A model generated the notes under the pieces. The model made no database searches. It was not told the origin of the DNA and saw only the letters and a list, made by a program, of their open reading frames with translations. Of a stretch of DNA of 64,000 nucleotides, positions 43,403 through 53,300 are shown piece by piece. The DNA comes from DASZUK01 sp963745595. Its GTDB lineage: Bacteria > Actinomycetota > Acidimicrobiia > Acidimicrobiales > RAAP-2. The position numbers and the translations under genes are program-made. Positions within the stretch are counted from its first letter, which is position 1. Every line of letters starts with the position of its first letter. Where the stretch lies: the NCBI GenBank assembly GCA_963745595.1, contig CAVUYB010000015.1, positions 356,017 to 420,016 of the forward strand, read 5' to 3'.

Positions 43403-45280
43403 CTACGTGGCCATGCCCACGATGGGGCGGTTCAGCGTGATGTTGCCGGTCGACCCTTCGAAGGCAGCGTCGCCGAAGGCGAAGATGCCCCCGTCGGCTG
43501 CCACCAACCAGTAGCCGGTGCCGTCGGCCGTGGTGGCCATCCCCACCATCGGCCGATTCAGCGGCGTCCCACCGGTGGAGCCGTGGAAGGTGGCGTCACC
43601 GAAGGCGAAGATGCCCCCGTCGGAGGCGTCCAGCCAGTAGCCGCCGCCGTCGGGCGTAGCCGCCATGCCGACGATGGGCTGGTTCAGCGGCATCCCGCCG
43701 GTGGAGCCGTGGAAGCCGGCGTCCCCGAAGGCGAAGATGCCCCCGTCGGCCGCCACCAACCAGTACCCCCCGCCGTCGGCGGTGGTGGCCATCCCCACGA
43801 TGGGCTGGTTGAGGGTGACGTTGCCGGTGGAGCCGTGGAAGCTGGCGTCACCGAAGGCGAAGATGCCGCCGTCGCTGGCTACCAGCCAGTAGCCGCCGCC
43901 GTCGGGCGTAGCCGCCATGCCGACGATGGGCTGGTTCAGCGGCATCCCGCCGGTGGAGCCGTGGAAGCTGGCGTCCCCGAAGGCGAAGATGCCGCCGTCG
44001 CTGGCGACCAGCCAGTAGCCGCCGCCGTCGGGCGTAGCCGCCATGCCGACGATGGGCTTGTTCAGTGGTTGCCCGCCCATCGATCCGCAGAACGGGAGGT
44101 TCCCGAAGTCGAAGACCCCGCCGTCGGAGGCCACGAAGCGGTAGCCATTGGCCCCACCGGCCGGCGCCGAGCAGGGTACGGCCGGATTGCTGCCGCCCAA
44201 CGAGATGGTGGTCACGAACAGCCGGCGGGCCGCGCCGCAGCTGTAGCTCGTACAGCCGGCGCTGCCGCCCTGCCAGGCGGCGTAGTCGATCCACCAGTTG
44301 CCGGAGCCGTCGGCGAACAGGGCTCCGCCCCCCGGACCGAGCGCGCTGCCGTAGCTGGTCAGGATCTGGGTGTCCGACCCGCAGGGCCCGGACGGGCCGC
44401 GGCAGGTGGCGATCCCCTCGGAGTATCCCGACGAGGTGTACACGCCGGCGGAGAACAGGAGGAAGTACGTCCCGTTGGCGTAGGCCATCGACGGGTCCTC
44501 CACCGTCCCCTCCCAGGGGTAGGACGCCGTGTCGTTGTAGAGGAGGAGGGTTGGCTGACTGCCGGCGGCGAACGCCGCTCCTGTGGCGGCCAGGGGCTGC
44601 GACCACAGGTCGGCCGCTCCGGCGGAGCCACCGTCGTTCTGCTTCCACACCAGGTAGGCCTGGCCGGTCGACGGGTCGACGAACGGGCTCGGGTCGATCG
44701 ACCCGGTGGACTGGCACAGCAGGGGGCTGTTGCCGACGTCGGTGAACTGGGCGGCCGACGGGCTGAGGGTGGTCGCGGTGGCGACGGCCAGGCAGTCGTG
44801 CCCGGTGTCGCTGGCGTAGCCGGACTGGGCGGCGTCGTAGAACATGACCCACCGGCCCCCGTAGGAGAACACGCCCGGTGACGTCTGGGTGTTCGGCTGC
44901 TCCCAGCCGGACGGGTTGGGGAGGGCGGTCGAGCCGTAGCACTGCCCGGTGGTGGCGCCGTAGCCGGACGACGGCGACGACGACTCCAGCACGGCGATGT
45001 TGTTGCCCAGCGCATTGCCGGTGGTGAAGGCGAAGTAGGTCCCACCGGAGTAGACGACCTGCGGGTCGGCGGCGTCGCCGCTGCCCGGGTAGTTGTAGGC
45101 GGGCGATCCCCCTGGGCATGCCGGGTTGCTGAAGGCCGACGTCGGCGCCGGTGTCACCGACACGGTGGCGGCCGCCAACGGGGCCGTCACGGCCACACTG
45201 ACGGCGAAGGCCCCCGAACCGACGGCTACCACCACCACGGCCCTGGCGAATTTTCGCGGGTTGAGCAGCGAAGAGGTCAT
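43403..45280 (-). CDS. Secreted GH43-like protein with six C-terminal repeats
   Basis: 625 residues with a signal peptide (FARAVVVVAVGSGAFAVSVAV). Residues 45-345 look like a five-bladed GH43-type propeller: DAADPQVVYSGGTYFAFTT, TGSIDPSPFVDPSTGQAYLV and YPWEGTVEDPSMAYANGTYF, supplying the expected acidic residues. Six repeats of 42 residues follow, consensus GYWLVASDGGIFAFGDA plus FHGSTGG-PLNQPIVGMA. These repeats occur in many secreted Acidimicrobiia proteins and probably form another propeller or a wall-binding unit. AGGAGG with an 8-base spacer fixes the ATG. The 126-base DNA repeats are close to identical, a possible site of copy-number change. Confidence 0.75.
   Translation of the reverse strand: MTSSLLNPRKFARAVVVVAVGSGAFAVSVAVTAPLAAATVSVTPAPTSAFSNPACPGGSPAYNYPGSGDAADPQVVYSGGTYFAFTTGNALGNNIAVLESSSPSSGYGATTGQCYGSTALPNPSGWEQPNTQTSPGVFSYGGRWVMFYDAAQSGYASDTGHDCLAVATATTLSPSAAQFTDVGNSPLLCQSTGSIDPSPFVDPSTGQAYLVWKQNDGGSAGAADLWSQPLAATGAAFAAGSQPTLLLYNDTASYPWEGTVEDPSMAYANGTYFLLFSAGVYTSSGYSEGIATCRGPSGPCGSDTQILTSYGSALGPGGGALFADGSGNWWIDYAAWQGGSAGCTSYSCGAARRLFVTTISLGGSNPAVPCSAPAGGANGYRFVASDGGVFDFGNLPFCGSMGGQPLNKPIVGMAATPDGGGYWLVASDGGIFAFGDASFHGSTGGMPLNQPIVGMAATPDGGGYWLVASDGGIFAFGDASFHGSTGNVTLNQPIVGMATTADGGGYWLVAADGGIFAFGDAGFHGSTGGMPLNQPIVGMAATPDGGGYWLDASDGGIFAFGDATFHGSTGGTPLNRPMVGMATTADGTGYWLVAADGGIFAFGDAAFEGSTGNITLNRPIVGMAT
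43406..44140 (-). repeat. Six 126-bp coding repeats
   Basis: Tandem units within the secreted protein gene, differing mostly at single bases. Units alternate between a PLNQPIVGMAATPD ending and a TLNQPIVGMATTAD ending, suggesting amplification of a two-repeat block. Confidence 0.8.
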
Positions 45281-45376
45281 GGTGCCAGCCTCCTGGGCAG
45301 CCGAGGTCCAACGAACAGTACTCAGCGTCGTACGAAACGGGTCGACCGCCCGATCGCCTACCATGGACGGCCGCAG

Positions 45377-45452
45377 GCCTGGGTAGCTCAGTCGGCAGAG
45401 CAGCGCACTCGTAACGCGCAGGTCAGGGGTTCGAGTCCCCTCCCAGGCTCCA
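45377..45452 (+). tRNA. tRNA-Thr (CGT)
   Basis: Acceptor GCCTGGG pairs with CCCAGGC, D arm GCTC/GAGC, anticodon loop CTCGTAA giving CGT, T arm AGGGG-TTCGAGT-CCCCT, then T and an encoded CCA. The base pair closing the anticodon loop is A-C, a mild irregularity. Confidence 0.94.
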
Positions 45453-45497
45453 TCTCGCGACCTTTATCCGGCGAGCGCGCGCGGGATACGCTGCGCC

Positions 45498-46160
45498 ATG
45501 CACCCAGACCAGGTACACGACGCCATCGCCGCTGCCCTCGACGGGCGCCGGCTCCTCGAGCACCCCTTCTACCAGCGGTGGGAAGCCGGCGAGCTGGCCG
45601 ACGGCGAGCTGGCCGCCTACGCCGAGCAGTACCGCCACGTCGAGCAGGCCCTCCCGGTCGTCCTGCGCACCGTGGCCGACCAGCTGCCGGCCGGCCCCGC
45701 CCGGGACTTGGTGTTGGCCAACCTGGCCGACGAGGAGGGCGTGCCGGAGCCGCACGTCGCCCTGTTCGAGTCGTTCGCCGACGCCGTCGGCGCCCGGTCC
45801 TCGGTGCCGGCCGGTCCGGCGACCGCCGCGCTGATCGACCTGCAGCGCTCGACCGCCGCCGCCGACCCCGTCGCCGCGCTGGCCGTGATCGCCGCCTACG
45901 AGGTCCAGGCCGGTGCCGTCGCCAGTAGCAAGTCGGCCGGGTTGACCGAGCACTACGGGCTCGACGAGCACGGCACCCGCTTCTGGGACGTCCACGCCAC
46001 GATGGAGGCGGACCACGCCACCTGGTCGCTCGACACCCTCGCCCTGCTCTGCCGGGACGCCGACGACGTCGCCGGTCCGGCCGCCGCTGGCGCGGCGGCG
46101 TGGTGGGCGTTCCTCGACGAGCGCGACGCCGACCGGGAACTCGTACCGGCCGACGCCTGA
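45498..46160 (+). CDS. Haem-oxygenase-like (TenA/PqqC/HDO fold) protein
   Basis: 220 residues, all helical. Metal-ligand-like residues are in AEQYRHVEQALPVV, ADEEGVPEPHVALFE, VIAAYEVQAGAVASSK and WDVHATMEADHATW, the pattern of haem-oxygenase-like diiron oxidases and the CADD/TenA group. It may be an iron-containing oxygenase acting on an amino acid or fatty acid. Its context (tRNA, then an FAD oxidase 86 bases on) does not settle the substrate. Start ATG. Confidence 0.75.
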   Translation: MHPDQVHDAIAAALDGRRLLEHPFYQRWEAGELADGELAAYAEQYRHVEQALPVVLRTVADQLPAGPARDLVLANLADEEGVPEPHVALFESFADAVGARSSVPAGPATAALIDLQRSTAAADPVAALAVIAAYEVQAGAVASSKSAGLTEHYGLDEHGTRFWDVHATMEADHATWSLDTLALLCRDADDVAGPAAAGAAAWWAFLDERDADRELVPADA

Positions 46161-46246
46161 GGGCGGGGCGGGCTGGCGGATCGGGCGGGCCGCCGGATCG
46201 AGCCGCCCGCCGCCGACCGGACGGTGAGAGCGCGGGGAACGACGAG

Positions 46247-47620
46247 ATGAGCGTCGATGACCCGGGCCTGCTGGCCGAGCTGCGGGCCGTCGTCGGGGCG
46301 GACCACGTATTGGACGACCCCGAGGTCGTCGCGTCGTACGTCGTCGACTGGACCGGCCGGTTCCGGGGACCGCCGACCGTTGTCGTCCGGCCGGGAACGG
46401 TGGCCGAAGTGGCCGCGGTGGTTGCCGCCTGCCGGACCCGAGGGGTGGCGGTCGTCCCCCAGGGCGGCAACACCGGCATGGTCGGCGGCGGCGTGCCACT
46501 GGCCGGCGAGCTGGTCCTGAGCCTGCGCCGGCTGGCCGCGATCGAGCCGGTCGACGAGGCCGCGGGTCAGGTGACCGCCGGCGCCGGCGTCACGCTCGGC
46601 ACGGTCCGCCAAGCCGCGGCCGGTGCCGGTTGGGCTTATGGGGTCGACTTCGCCGCCCGCGACAGCTGCACGATCGGCGGCAACGTCGCCACCAACGCCG
46701 GCGGCCTGCGCGTCCTCCGCTACGGCGACACCCGAGCCCAGGTGCTCGGCGTCGAGGCCGTGCTCGGCAACGGCGACACCGTCTCGCACCTCGGCGGCCT
46801 GCTCAAGGACAACACCGGCTACGCGCTGCCCGCGCTGTTCTGCGGGAGCGAGGGCACGCTCGGCGTCGTCACCGCGGTCCGGCTGCGGCTCGTCCCGCCG
46901 GCCCCCGAGCGGGTCGTCGCCCTGCTGGCCTTCGACGGCCCCGCCGCCGCGGTCGCCGCGGCCGCGGTCCTCCGGCGGACGCTGCCCGTCCTCTCCGCGG
47001 CCGAGCTGATCCTCCAGCCCGGGCTGGCCCTCGTCTGCCGGGTCACCGGCGCGCCGGCCCCGTTCCCCGATCCCCATCCCGCCTACCTCGTCGTCGAGGC
47101 GTCCGCGCTCGTCGACCCGAGCGGGGACCTCTCGGCCGCGGTCGACGGGCTCGTCGGGGTGGCCGACGTCGCCGTCGCCGAGGACTCCGTGCGGGCCGCC
47201 GCGCTCTGGCGCTACCGCGAGGCCCACACCGAGGCCATCAACTCGCAGGGCCCGCCGCACAAGCTCGACGTCACCCTCCCCGCCGGCGCGCTCGCCGAGT
47301 TCGTCGACCGCGCCCCCCTCGTCGTCGCCACCGTCGCGCCGACCGCCGATACCTGGGTCTTCGGCCACGTCGCCGACGGCAACATCCACGTCAACGTGAC
47401 CGGGCTCGACCCCGCCGACGACCGCGTCGACGACGCGGTCCTCCGCCTTGCCGCCAGCTACGGCGGCAGCATCAGCGCCGAGCACGGCATCGGGACCGCC
47501 AAGCGGCGCTGGCTCCACCTCAACCGCTCGCCCGCCGAGATCGCCGCCTTCCGGGCCGTCAAGCGGGCGCTCGACCCCGACGGCATCCTCAACCCGAACG
47601 TCCTGCTCCCCGCGGGCTAG
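46247..47620 (+). CDS. FAD-linked oxidase, GlcD/VAO family
   Basis: 457 residues. FAD-binding PCMH domain: TVVVRPGTVAEVAAVVAACR, VVPQGGNTGMVGG, SCTIGGNVATNAGGLRVLRY; C-terminal cap: FGHVADGNIHVNV and SISAEHGIGTAKRRWLHL with the active-site histidines. Members oxidise D-2-hydroxyacids such as D-lactate, glycolate or D-2-hydroxyglutarate. Start ATG at 46247. It converges with murD2 and their ends overlap by four bases. Confidence 0.9.
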   Translation: MSVDDPGLLAELRAVVGADHVLDDPEVVASYVVDWTGRFRGPPTVVVRPGTVAEVAAVVAACRTRGVAVVPQGGNTGMVGGGVPLAGELVLSLRRLAAIEPVDEAAGQVTAGAGVTLGTVRQAAAGAGWAYGVDFAARDSCTIGGNVATNAGGLRVLRYGDTRAQVLGVEAVLGNGDTVSHLGGLLKDNTGYALPALFCGSEGTLGVVTAVRLRLVPPAPERVVALLAFDGPAAAVAAAAVLRRTLPVLSAAELILQPGLALVCRVTGAPAPFPDPHPAYLVVEASALVDPSGDLSAAVDGLVGVADVAVAEDSVRAAALWRYREAHTEAINSQGPPHKLDVTLPAGALAEFVDRAPLVVATVAPTADTWVFGHVADGNIHVNVTGLDPADDRVDDAVLRLAASYGGSISAEHGIGTAKRRWLHLNRSPAEIAAFRAVKRALDPDGILNPNVLLPAG

Positions 47621-49058
47621 CGGTGTTGGCCGGCGCCGGGCGGTTCGACCGGACCGCACGACCGCATGGCATCCGCGAACGCGGCCGCCCGCTCGGCGTA
47701 GTCGCGGAACTGGCCGAAGCTCGGCGCGGCCGGCGAGAGCAGTACGACCCCGTCCGGTCGGGCCCAGTCGAAGGCGAGCCGCGTCGCCGTCGAGAGGTCG
47801 TCGGTGTCGACCACCGTCAGACGGGACGACGCCTCCGCCGGCACGCCGTCGGCGCCGCTGTCCGGGTCGGGGTCCGGGTCGGGGTCGTGATCAACGGCGC
47901 CGCCGCCGGCCGCGTCGATGGCGGCGTGGATGCGTGGACCGCTGGCCGGCAGGGTCACGACCAGGGTGGGCGCCGCCCGGCCGACGAGGCCATCGGCCAG
48001 TGGCCGGTAGTCGATCCCCCGGTCGTGGCCGCCCACCAGGAGGGCGACCCGCCGACCGCCGAACGAGTCGAGCGCGGCCAGCGTCGGCAGCACGTTCGTC
48101 GACAACGAGTCGTCGACGAAGACGACCCCATCGACCGTGCCGACCGGCCGGAGCCGGCTCGGGAGCCCGCCGAACCCCTCGGCGGCCCGGACGACGGCGT
48201 CTTCGTCGGCCGCCTCGGTCACGCCGAGGGCGAGCAGGCACGCTCGGGCGATCAGCGCATCGCGGCGGTGGTGGTCGCCCAGCAGCCCCAAGCCGTCGAC
48301 CCACGGGCCGTCGAGCTCCCGGTCGCCGAGGTGGACCCAGCGGATTTCCGGACCGAGCTGGTCGCGGCGCTCGGCCAGCGGACGGCTCGCGCCATCGGCG
48401 ATCGTGAGCCGGGCTCCCGGCTGGTGACAGGCCGACAGCTTGTCCCGGTAGTAGCGCTCGACGTCGCCGTGCCAGTCGAGGTGGTCCGGCGCCAGCGACG
48501 TCACCGCGACGACCGGCGGCGACGACGCCAGGTCCGTCGCCTGGAAGCTCGACGTCTCGACCACCCAGAAGTCGTAGCCGTCCCCGACGTCGGGGTCCCA
48601 CGGCGGTCGGCCGATGTTGCCGCCGACCAGGCACCGATAGCCGAGCCGGTCGAGGAGGTGGCCGGCCACCGCGGTCGTCGTGCTCTTGCCCTTCGTGCCG
48701 GTGACGCAGACCACCCGTTCCCGGTCGACCTCCTCCATCCAGAGGCCGAGGCCGCCGGCCACCGGCACGCCGGCCGCCTCCAGTTCGGCCACGTCCGACC
48801 GGTACCGGCTGATGCCCGGCGCCTTGACGACGACGTCGCACCGCCCGAGCGCGTCGAGCCCGTCGGCCGCCGTCGCCAGCACCGGCCGGTCGTCGAACGT
48901 CTTCCCGTTCGGCTGATCGTCGACCAGCACCACGGTGGCGTCGAGCTCGCGCAGCCGACGGAGGGTGGCCGCCCCCTCGACCCCGAGACCCCAGACCCCG
49001 ACCGTCGCCCCGCGGAGGTCAGGCCAACCGATCTTCGGACGGTTCGGCGGGCGGTCAC
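47617..49058 (-). CDS. murD2: MurD2-type UDP-MurNAc-L-Ala:L-Glu ligase
   Basis: About 470 residues of Mur ligase fold: Rossmann start GATVGVWGLGVEGAATLRRL, P-loop VCVTGTKGKSTTTAVAGHLL, VVETSSFQATDLASSPPVVA, LAPDHLDWHGDVERYYRDK, and C-terminal SRLRPVGTVDGVVFVDDSLSTN. It is adjacent to a MurL-like epimerase, which marks it as MurD2, adding L-glutamate instead of D-glutamate. The GTG at 49058 overlaps the murL stop but is out of frame with the ligase; an indel near 49010-49050 probably explains this. A DPDPDPDSGAD insert lies near residue 400. Confidence 0.8.
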
Positions 49059-50457
49059 CGATGGGCGGCGGCTGGAAGCCGGTAGCCGTCGGGGACGTGG
49101 TGCGGTCCGGCCGGTCGGAGGAGAGCGCTGGCGTCGGTCGTGGCGTCGCCGATCTCGCCGGTCCCGCCGATCCCGCCGGCGTCGGTCCCGCCCGCGCCGA
49201 CCTCGGCGACCAGCGTCTGCAGGACCGATGTCCCGGCCCGGTCAGGCCGGGCCGCGGCCAGCCGCACCGCGGCGCGGCACTCGTCGACGTCACCGACGCA
49301 CTCGAACGGCTTGGCGTCCGGACCCGAGCCGACGAGGGCTCGGAAGCGGTCGGTCAGCGTGGCGTCGCCCAACGGCTCCCGGCCACCGAAGACGGCCGAG
49401 AGCGCGTCGGCGGCGACGAACGGCGCCAGGACGAGGTCGATGAAGCAGCACTTGTCGCACGTCCCGCACCACTCGTCGGCCCGCCGGTCGCGGTCGAGCG
49501 TGAACGCGCGGTTGCAGCTGCGGAACGCCGGGTGGTAGCCGGGCAGGTCGGCGAACCGCCGGGCCACCCACAGCTCGGAGCAGGCCCGCAAGAGCGAGAA
49601 GTACGCCGGACCGCCGTCCAGGCTCCGGGCCAGCTGGTCCCGGAACGCGGACTCGAAGGCCAGGCTCTTCGACCACTGGTGGTTGACCGGCCGGCCGTCG
49701 ACGACGACCGTCGCCGTGGACGCCGACCGCTCGTTCGACATGACCACCGCGTCGTGACCGCCGAGGACCGCCGCCATGACGGCGATCGCCGAGAGGATGC
49801 CGGTGACCGGGACGTGGCCGTTGAGAAAGCCGAGCGCCGCCGAACGCAAGAGCTGCGGGTCGATCTCCCGTCCGGCCCGCACGACCGGCAGCCCGGTCAC
49901 CGCGGCGGCCTGTTCGATGGCGTCGAACCGGTCGCCCGGCCGGCTGACGACGAACAGCGACGTGTCCGGATGCGACGGCCCGGACGTGCTCGACCGTCAC
50001 GATCGAGTCGATGCCGCCGCCGAACGGGACGAGCGGATGGTCCGCCTTCGGCTCGAACGGTGCTGGTGCCGGTGCCAGTCGACGTGGGCCCAGTCGATGT
50101 GGGCCCGGTGATCTCGAGTCCGGAGAGGTCGAGGCCGTTGCGGAACGCGAACTCGCCGAGCCCCTCGACGTAGAACGTGCGCAGGAACGCGCGCTCCGCC
50201 TCGGTCGTCGCCAGGTCCCCCAGGTCGACGACCGGCGCGGCGGTCGTCTTGTAGTACGACACGCCGGCCAACAGGAAGACCAGTCGGGCCGCGGCGTCGA
50301 CGGCCGGCTGCTCCCAGTTGCCGCCGGCGTCGAACGTCACCCGCTCGGTGAAGCGTCGACCGCCGGACGAGTACCGGCAGGTCAGTCGGGCCCGATCGGG
50401 CTCCAGCTCGTAGCCGTCGTAGCGGAACCGGTCGGTGCCGGCGGCCTGCAGGGACAT
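49055..50457 (-). CDS. murL: MurL-like UDP-MurNAc-L-Ala-L-Glu epimerase (frameshifted)
   Basis: Reconstructed from three frames. N-terminal part: FRYDGYELEPDRARLTCRY, RLVFLLAGVSYYKTTAAPVV, FYVEGLGEFAFRNGLDL. Middle: ADHPLVPFGGGIDSIVTVEH. C-terminal part: VSRPGDRFDAIEQAAAVTGL, GHVPVTGILSAIAVMAAV, VMSNERSASTATVVVDG, VNHQWSKSLAFESAFRDQL and DEWCGTCDKCCFIDLVLAPF. These match the MurL family, ATP- and Mg-dependent epimerases that turn the terminal L-Glu of UDP-MurNAc-L-Ala-L-Glu into D-Glu. Frame changes lie near 50050-50085 and 49960-49980. It overlaps murD2. Confidence 0.75.
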
Positions 50458-50548
50458 CCCGCCATGCTACGGGCGGGCTCGGGACCGCCCGCGGTGCCGG
50501 GCGGTCGGGGGCGGCCCGGGGGCCCCGACCTGGGGGCGGCCGCCGGGC

Positions 50549-51736
50549 TCAGGGCTCGAGGGGACGGCCGCCTACGGAACGGCGCATGGCGGCGTGGATG
50601 CGGTTCGGGGTCAGCACACCGAGGTAGCGGTCACCGTCGACGACCGGCACCCAGGAGATGTCGTGCTGCAGCATCTCCCCGAGCGCCGCCCGGAGCGACG
50701 CCCCCAGCGGGACCCGGACCGCGAACGGTTCGACGTGATCGGCGACGTCACCGCCGGCGGTCGCGTCCACCGGTACCCAACCGACGAGCGAGCCGTCGCC
50801 GTCCACGACGACCGCCCACCGGCTGCCGTCGCCGTCCTGGTGGTCCTCGCCGTCCGCGTCGTCGGTGGCGCCCGGCACCCCGCCGTCCCGGGCCGCGCCG
50901 GGCCCGCCGGCGCCGGTCGCCGCCTCGGCCATCGTCGCCGTCGACGCCACCGTCAGGGGACGGAACAGGTCCCGCTCCTCGATCGTGACGACGGCCAGGC
51001 GCCGAACGCCGCGGTCGGTGCCGACGAAGTCGGCGACGAAGGGCGTCGCCGGCCGTCCGAGGATCTCGGCCGGGGTGTCGAACTGCTCGAGCACCCCGCC
51101 CCGGGAGAGCACGGCGATGCGATCGCCCAGCTTGGCCGCCTCCTCGATGTCGTGGGTGACGAAGACGATCGTCTTCTCGAGCTTGGCCTGGAGGTCGAGC
51201 AGCTGTTGCTGCAGGCGCTGCCGCGTCACCGGGTCGACCGCGCCGAACGGTTCGTCCATCAGCAGCACCGGCGGATCGGCGCCGAGGGCTCGGGCCACCC
51301 CGACGCGCTGGCGCTCGCCGCCGGACAGCTCGTGGGGGTAGCGGCGGGCGTAGCGAGCCGGGTCCAGCTCGACCAGCTCCAGCAGCTCTTCGACGCGGGC
51401 CCGGGTGCGTTCTTTCTCCCAGCCCAACAGGCGCGGCACCGTGGCGACGTTGTCGAAGATCCGGCGGTGCGGGAACAGGCCACCCTGCTGGATGACGTAG
51501 CCGATGCCCCGGCGCAGCTCGACCGGGTCCATGGCCAGCACGTCGCGGCCGTCGAGCAGGATGCGGCCACCGGTGGGCTCGATGAGCCGGTTGATCATCC
51601 GCAGCGTCGTCGTCTTGCCGCAGCCCGACGGCCCGACCAGCACGCAGACATCGCCGGCGGCGACCTCGAGGCTGAGCTCCCGAACGGCGACGTTGTCCGA
51701 GCTGTACCGCTTGGAGACGGCCTCCAGCGTGATCAT
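50549..51736 (-). CDS. OpuCA/ProV-type osmolyte ABC ATPase with CBS domains
   Basis: 395 residues. ABC ATPase: Walker A VLVGPSGCGKTTTLRMINRL, signature HELSGGERQRVGVARALGAD, Walker B VLLMDEPFGAVDP, H-loop VFVTHDIEEA. After residue 250 come two CBS-like segments (DLFRPLTVASTATMAEA; MLQHDISWVPVVDGDRYLGV) separated by an acidic linker. In OpuA/OpuC systems such CBS pairs sense ionic strength or c-di-AMP. It is divergent from two permeases and a binding protein that complete a glycine betaine/choline/carnitine-type importer. Confidence 0.9.
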   Translation of the reverse strand: MITLEAVSKRYSSDNVAVRELSLEVAAGDVCVLVGPSGCGKTTTLRMINRLIEPTGGRILLDGRDVLAMDPVELRRGIGYVIQQGGLFPHRRIFDNVATVPRLLGWEKERTRARVEELLELVELDPARYARRYPHELSGGERQRVGVARALGADPPVLLMDEPFGAVDPVTRQRLQQQLLDLQAKLEKTIVFVTHDIEEAAKLGDRIAVLSRGGVLEQFDTPAEILGRPATPFVADFVGTDRGVRRLAVVTIEERDLFRPLTVASTATMAEAATGAGGPGAARDGGVPGATDDADGEDHQDGDGSRWAVVVDGDGSLVGWVPVDATAGGDVADHVEPFAVRVPLGASLRAALGEMLQHDISWVPVVDGDRYLGVLTPNRIHAAMRRSVGGRPLEP

Positions 51737-51763
51737 GCGATCGTCACGTTAACGTCTTGCCCG

Positions 51764-52463
51764 GTGCTCATCGCCGCCCAGTCCTTCTTTTCCTGACCTG
51801 ACCGGCAACTGGGACCAGATCGGCGGGTACCTGGTCCAGCACATCGCGCTGACCCTCATCGCCGTCGGCATCGGGCTCGTCATCTCGGTTCCCCTGGGCT
51901 TGGCGGCCTGGCGCTACCGGGTGGTCCGGGTCCCGGTGTTCGGGTTCGCCAGCACGCTGTACGTCATCCCGTCGCTCGCCCTCTTCGTCATCCTCGGGCC
52001 GGTCACCGGGTTCGTGGCTTCGTACGAGACCGCGGAGATCGCCCTCGTCGGCTACACCATGCTCATCTTGGTGTGGAACACCGTGGCCGGGCTCGACGCG
52101 GTGCCCGACGACGCCCGGGAGGCGGCCAAGGCGATGGGGTACACGCCCACCGCCGCGCTGGTACGGGTCGACCTGCCGCTGGCGCTGCCGTTCATCTTCG
52201 CCGGCCTGCGAGTGGCGACGGCCACCGTCATCGGGCTCGTGACGGTGACCGCGCTGATCGGCCTCGGCGGTCTGGGCCGGCTCATCACCTACGGGTTCAC
52301 CGACAACGGCTACGCCACGCCGATCCTCGTCGGGCTGGTGCTGTCCGTCCTCCTGGCCGCCGTCGCCGACCTGCTGCTGGTGGGCGTCGAGCGCGTCCTG
52401 GTCCCGTGGACCCGCCGCTCCCGTCGACCCCGGAAGTCCCGCCCGGTCGAGGTGGCGGGTTGA
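51764..52463 (+). CDS. OpuCB/ProW-type ABC permease (frameshift near start)
   Basis: About 232 residues of a BPD-type permease. Readable: DQIGGYLVQHIALTLIAVGI, LYVIPSLALFVILGPVTGFV, and the EAA loop VPDDAREAAKAMGYTPTAAL that contacts the ATPase. The N-terminus is MLIAAQSFF from a GTG at 51764, but a one-base frame change near 51790 is needed to join it to the transporter frame. Only 27 bases separate it from the divergent ATPase gene, so both promoters are compressed. Confidence 0.8.
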
Positions 52464-52465
52464 TG

Positions 52466-52518
52466 GCGGGCCGGGACGGCGGGTTGAGATGCGCGGGCCG
52501 GGACGGCGGGCTGAGATG
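52466..52518. repeat. 26-bp tandem duplication at permease-permease junction
   Basis: GCGGGCCGGGACGGCGGG, then TTGAGATG or CTGAGATG, occurs twice with a 27-base period and one mismatch. A shorter version overlaps the first permease stop. Each copy carries a TGA and an ATG, so a stop-start junction was multiplied. Confidence 0.75.
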
Positions 52519-53274
52519 AACTTCCTCGACCAGGTCTTCCACTGGTTCACCACCAGTGCCAACTGGACCGGCACAAACGGCATCCCCTATCTGTTCCTCC
52601 GGCAGCTCGAACTGTCGGCCGCGGTGGTCGCCGCCGCCCTCGTCGTCGGTGGCGGGATCGGCATCCTCCTCGGCCACGCCGGGCGCGGCGGCCTGGTCGC
52701 GGTCAACGCGGCCAACGCGGTCCGGGCCGTCCCGACGCTGGCCCTGCTGACCCTCTTCGCCATCGACCCGAGCATCTCGCTGACCTGGGGCGGGTTCCTG
52801 GCGTCGTTCCTGGCCCTGTTCATCCTGGCGATCCCGCCGATCCTCACCAACAGCTACGTCGGCATGCGCGAGGTCGACGCCGACGTCCGCGACGCGGCCA
52901 AGGCGATGGGCCTCACCGGATGGCAGGTCCTCCACCAGGTGGAGGCACCATTGGCGGTGCCGTTCATCATGGCCGGCGTCCGCACCGCGTCGATCGAGGT
53001 GGTCGCCACCTCGACGCTGGCCGCGTACGTCAGCTACGCCGATCTCGGGACGTACGTGATCACCGGGCTCAACGCCGACGAGACCGTGCTCGCCTTCTCC
53101 GGCGGCGTGCTCGTCGCGGTGATGGCGGCGTTGGTCGCTTTCGGTCTCGGTGCCGTCCAGCGGTTGATCACCCCAGCCCCGTTGCGACGCCGGCGTGGGG
53201 CGCGGGACGCCGGCAGCCTGCGGGCGACCGCCACGAGAACGACCACCTCGGCGGCCGGCGTCGTCGACGGTTGA
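52516..53274 (+). CDS. OpuCD/ProW-type ABC permease
   Basis: 252 residues with about five membrane helices: PYLFLRQLELSAAVVAAALV, VNAANAVRAVPTLALLTLF and the EAA loop VDADVRDAAKAMGLTGWQVL. It pairs with the preceding permease as a heterodimeric channel. Start ATG at 52516 is the second of two nearly identical GAGATG sequences produced by the junction duplication. A binding protein gene follows. Confidence 0.9.
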   Translation: MNFLDQVFHWFTTSANWTGTNGIPYLFLRQLELSAAVVAAALVVGGGIGILLGHAGRGGLVAVNAANAVRAVPTLALLTLFAIDPSISLTWGGFLASFLALFILAIPPILTNSYVGMREVDADVRDAAKAMGLTGWQVLHQVEAPLAVPFIMAGVRTASIEVVATSTLAAYVSYADLGTYVITGLNADETVLAFSGGVLVAVMAALVAFGLGAVQRLITPAPLRRRRGARDAGSLRATATRTTTSAAGVVDG

Positions 53275-53300
53275 CCGGGCGACGGTGACCCGGGTGAAGC

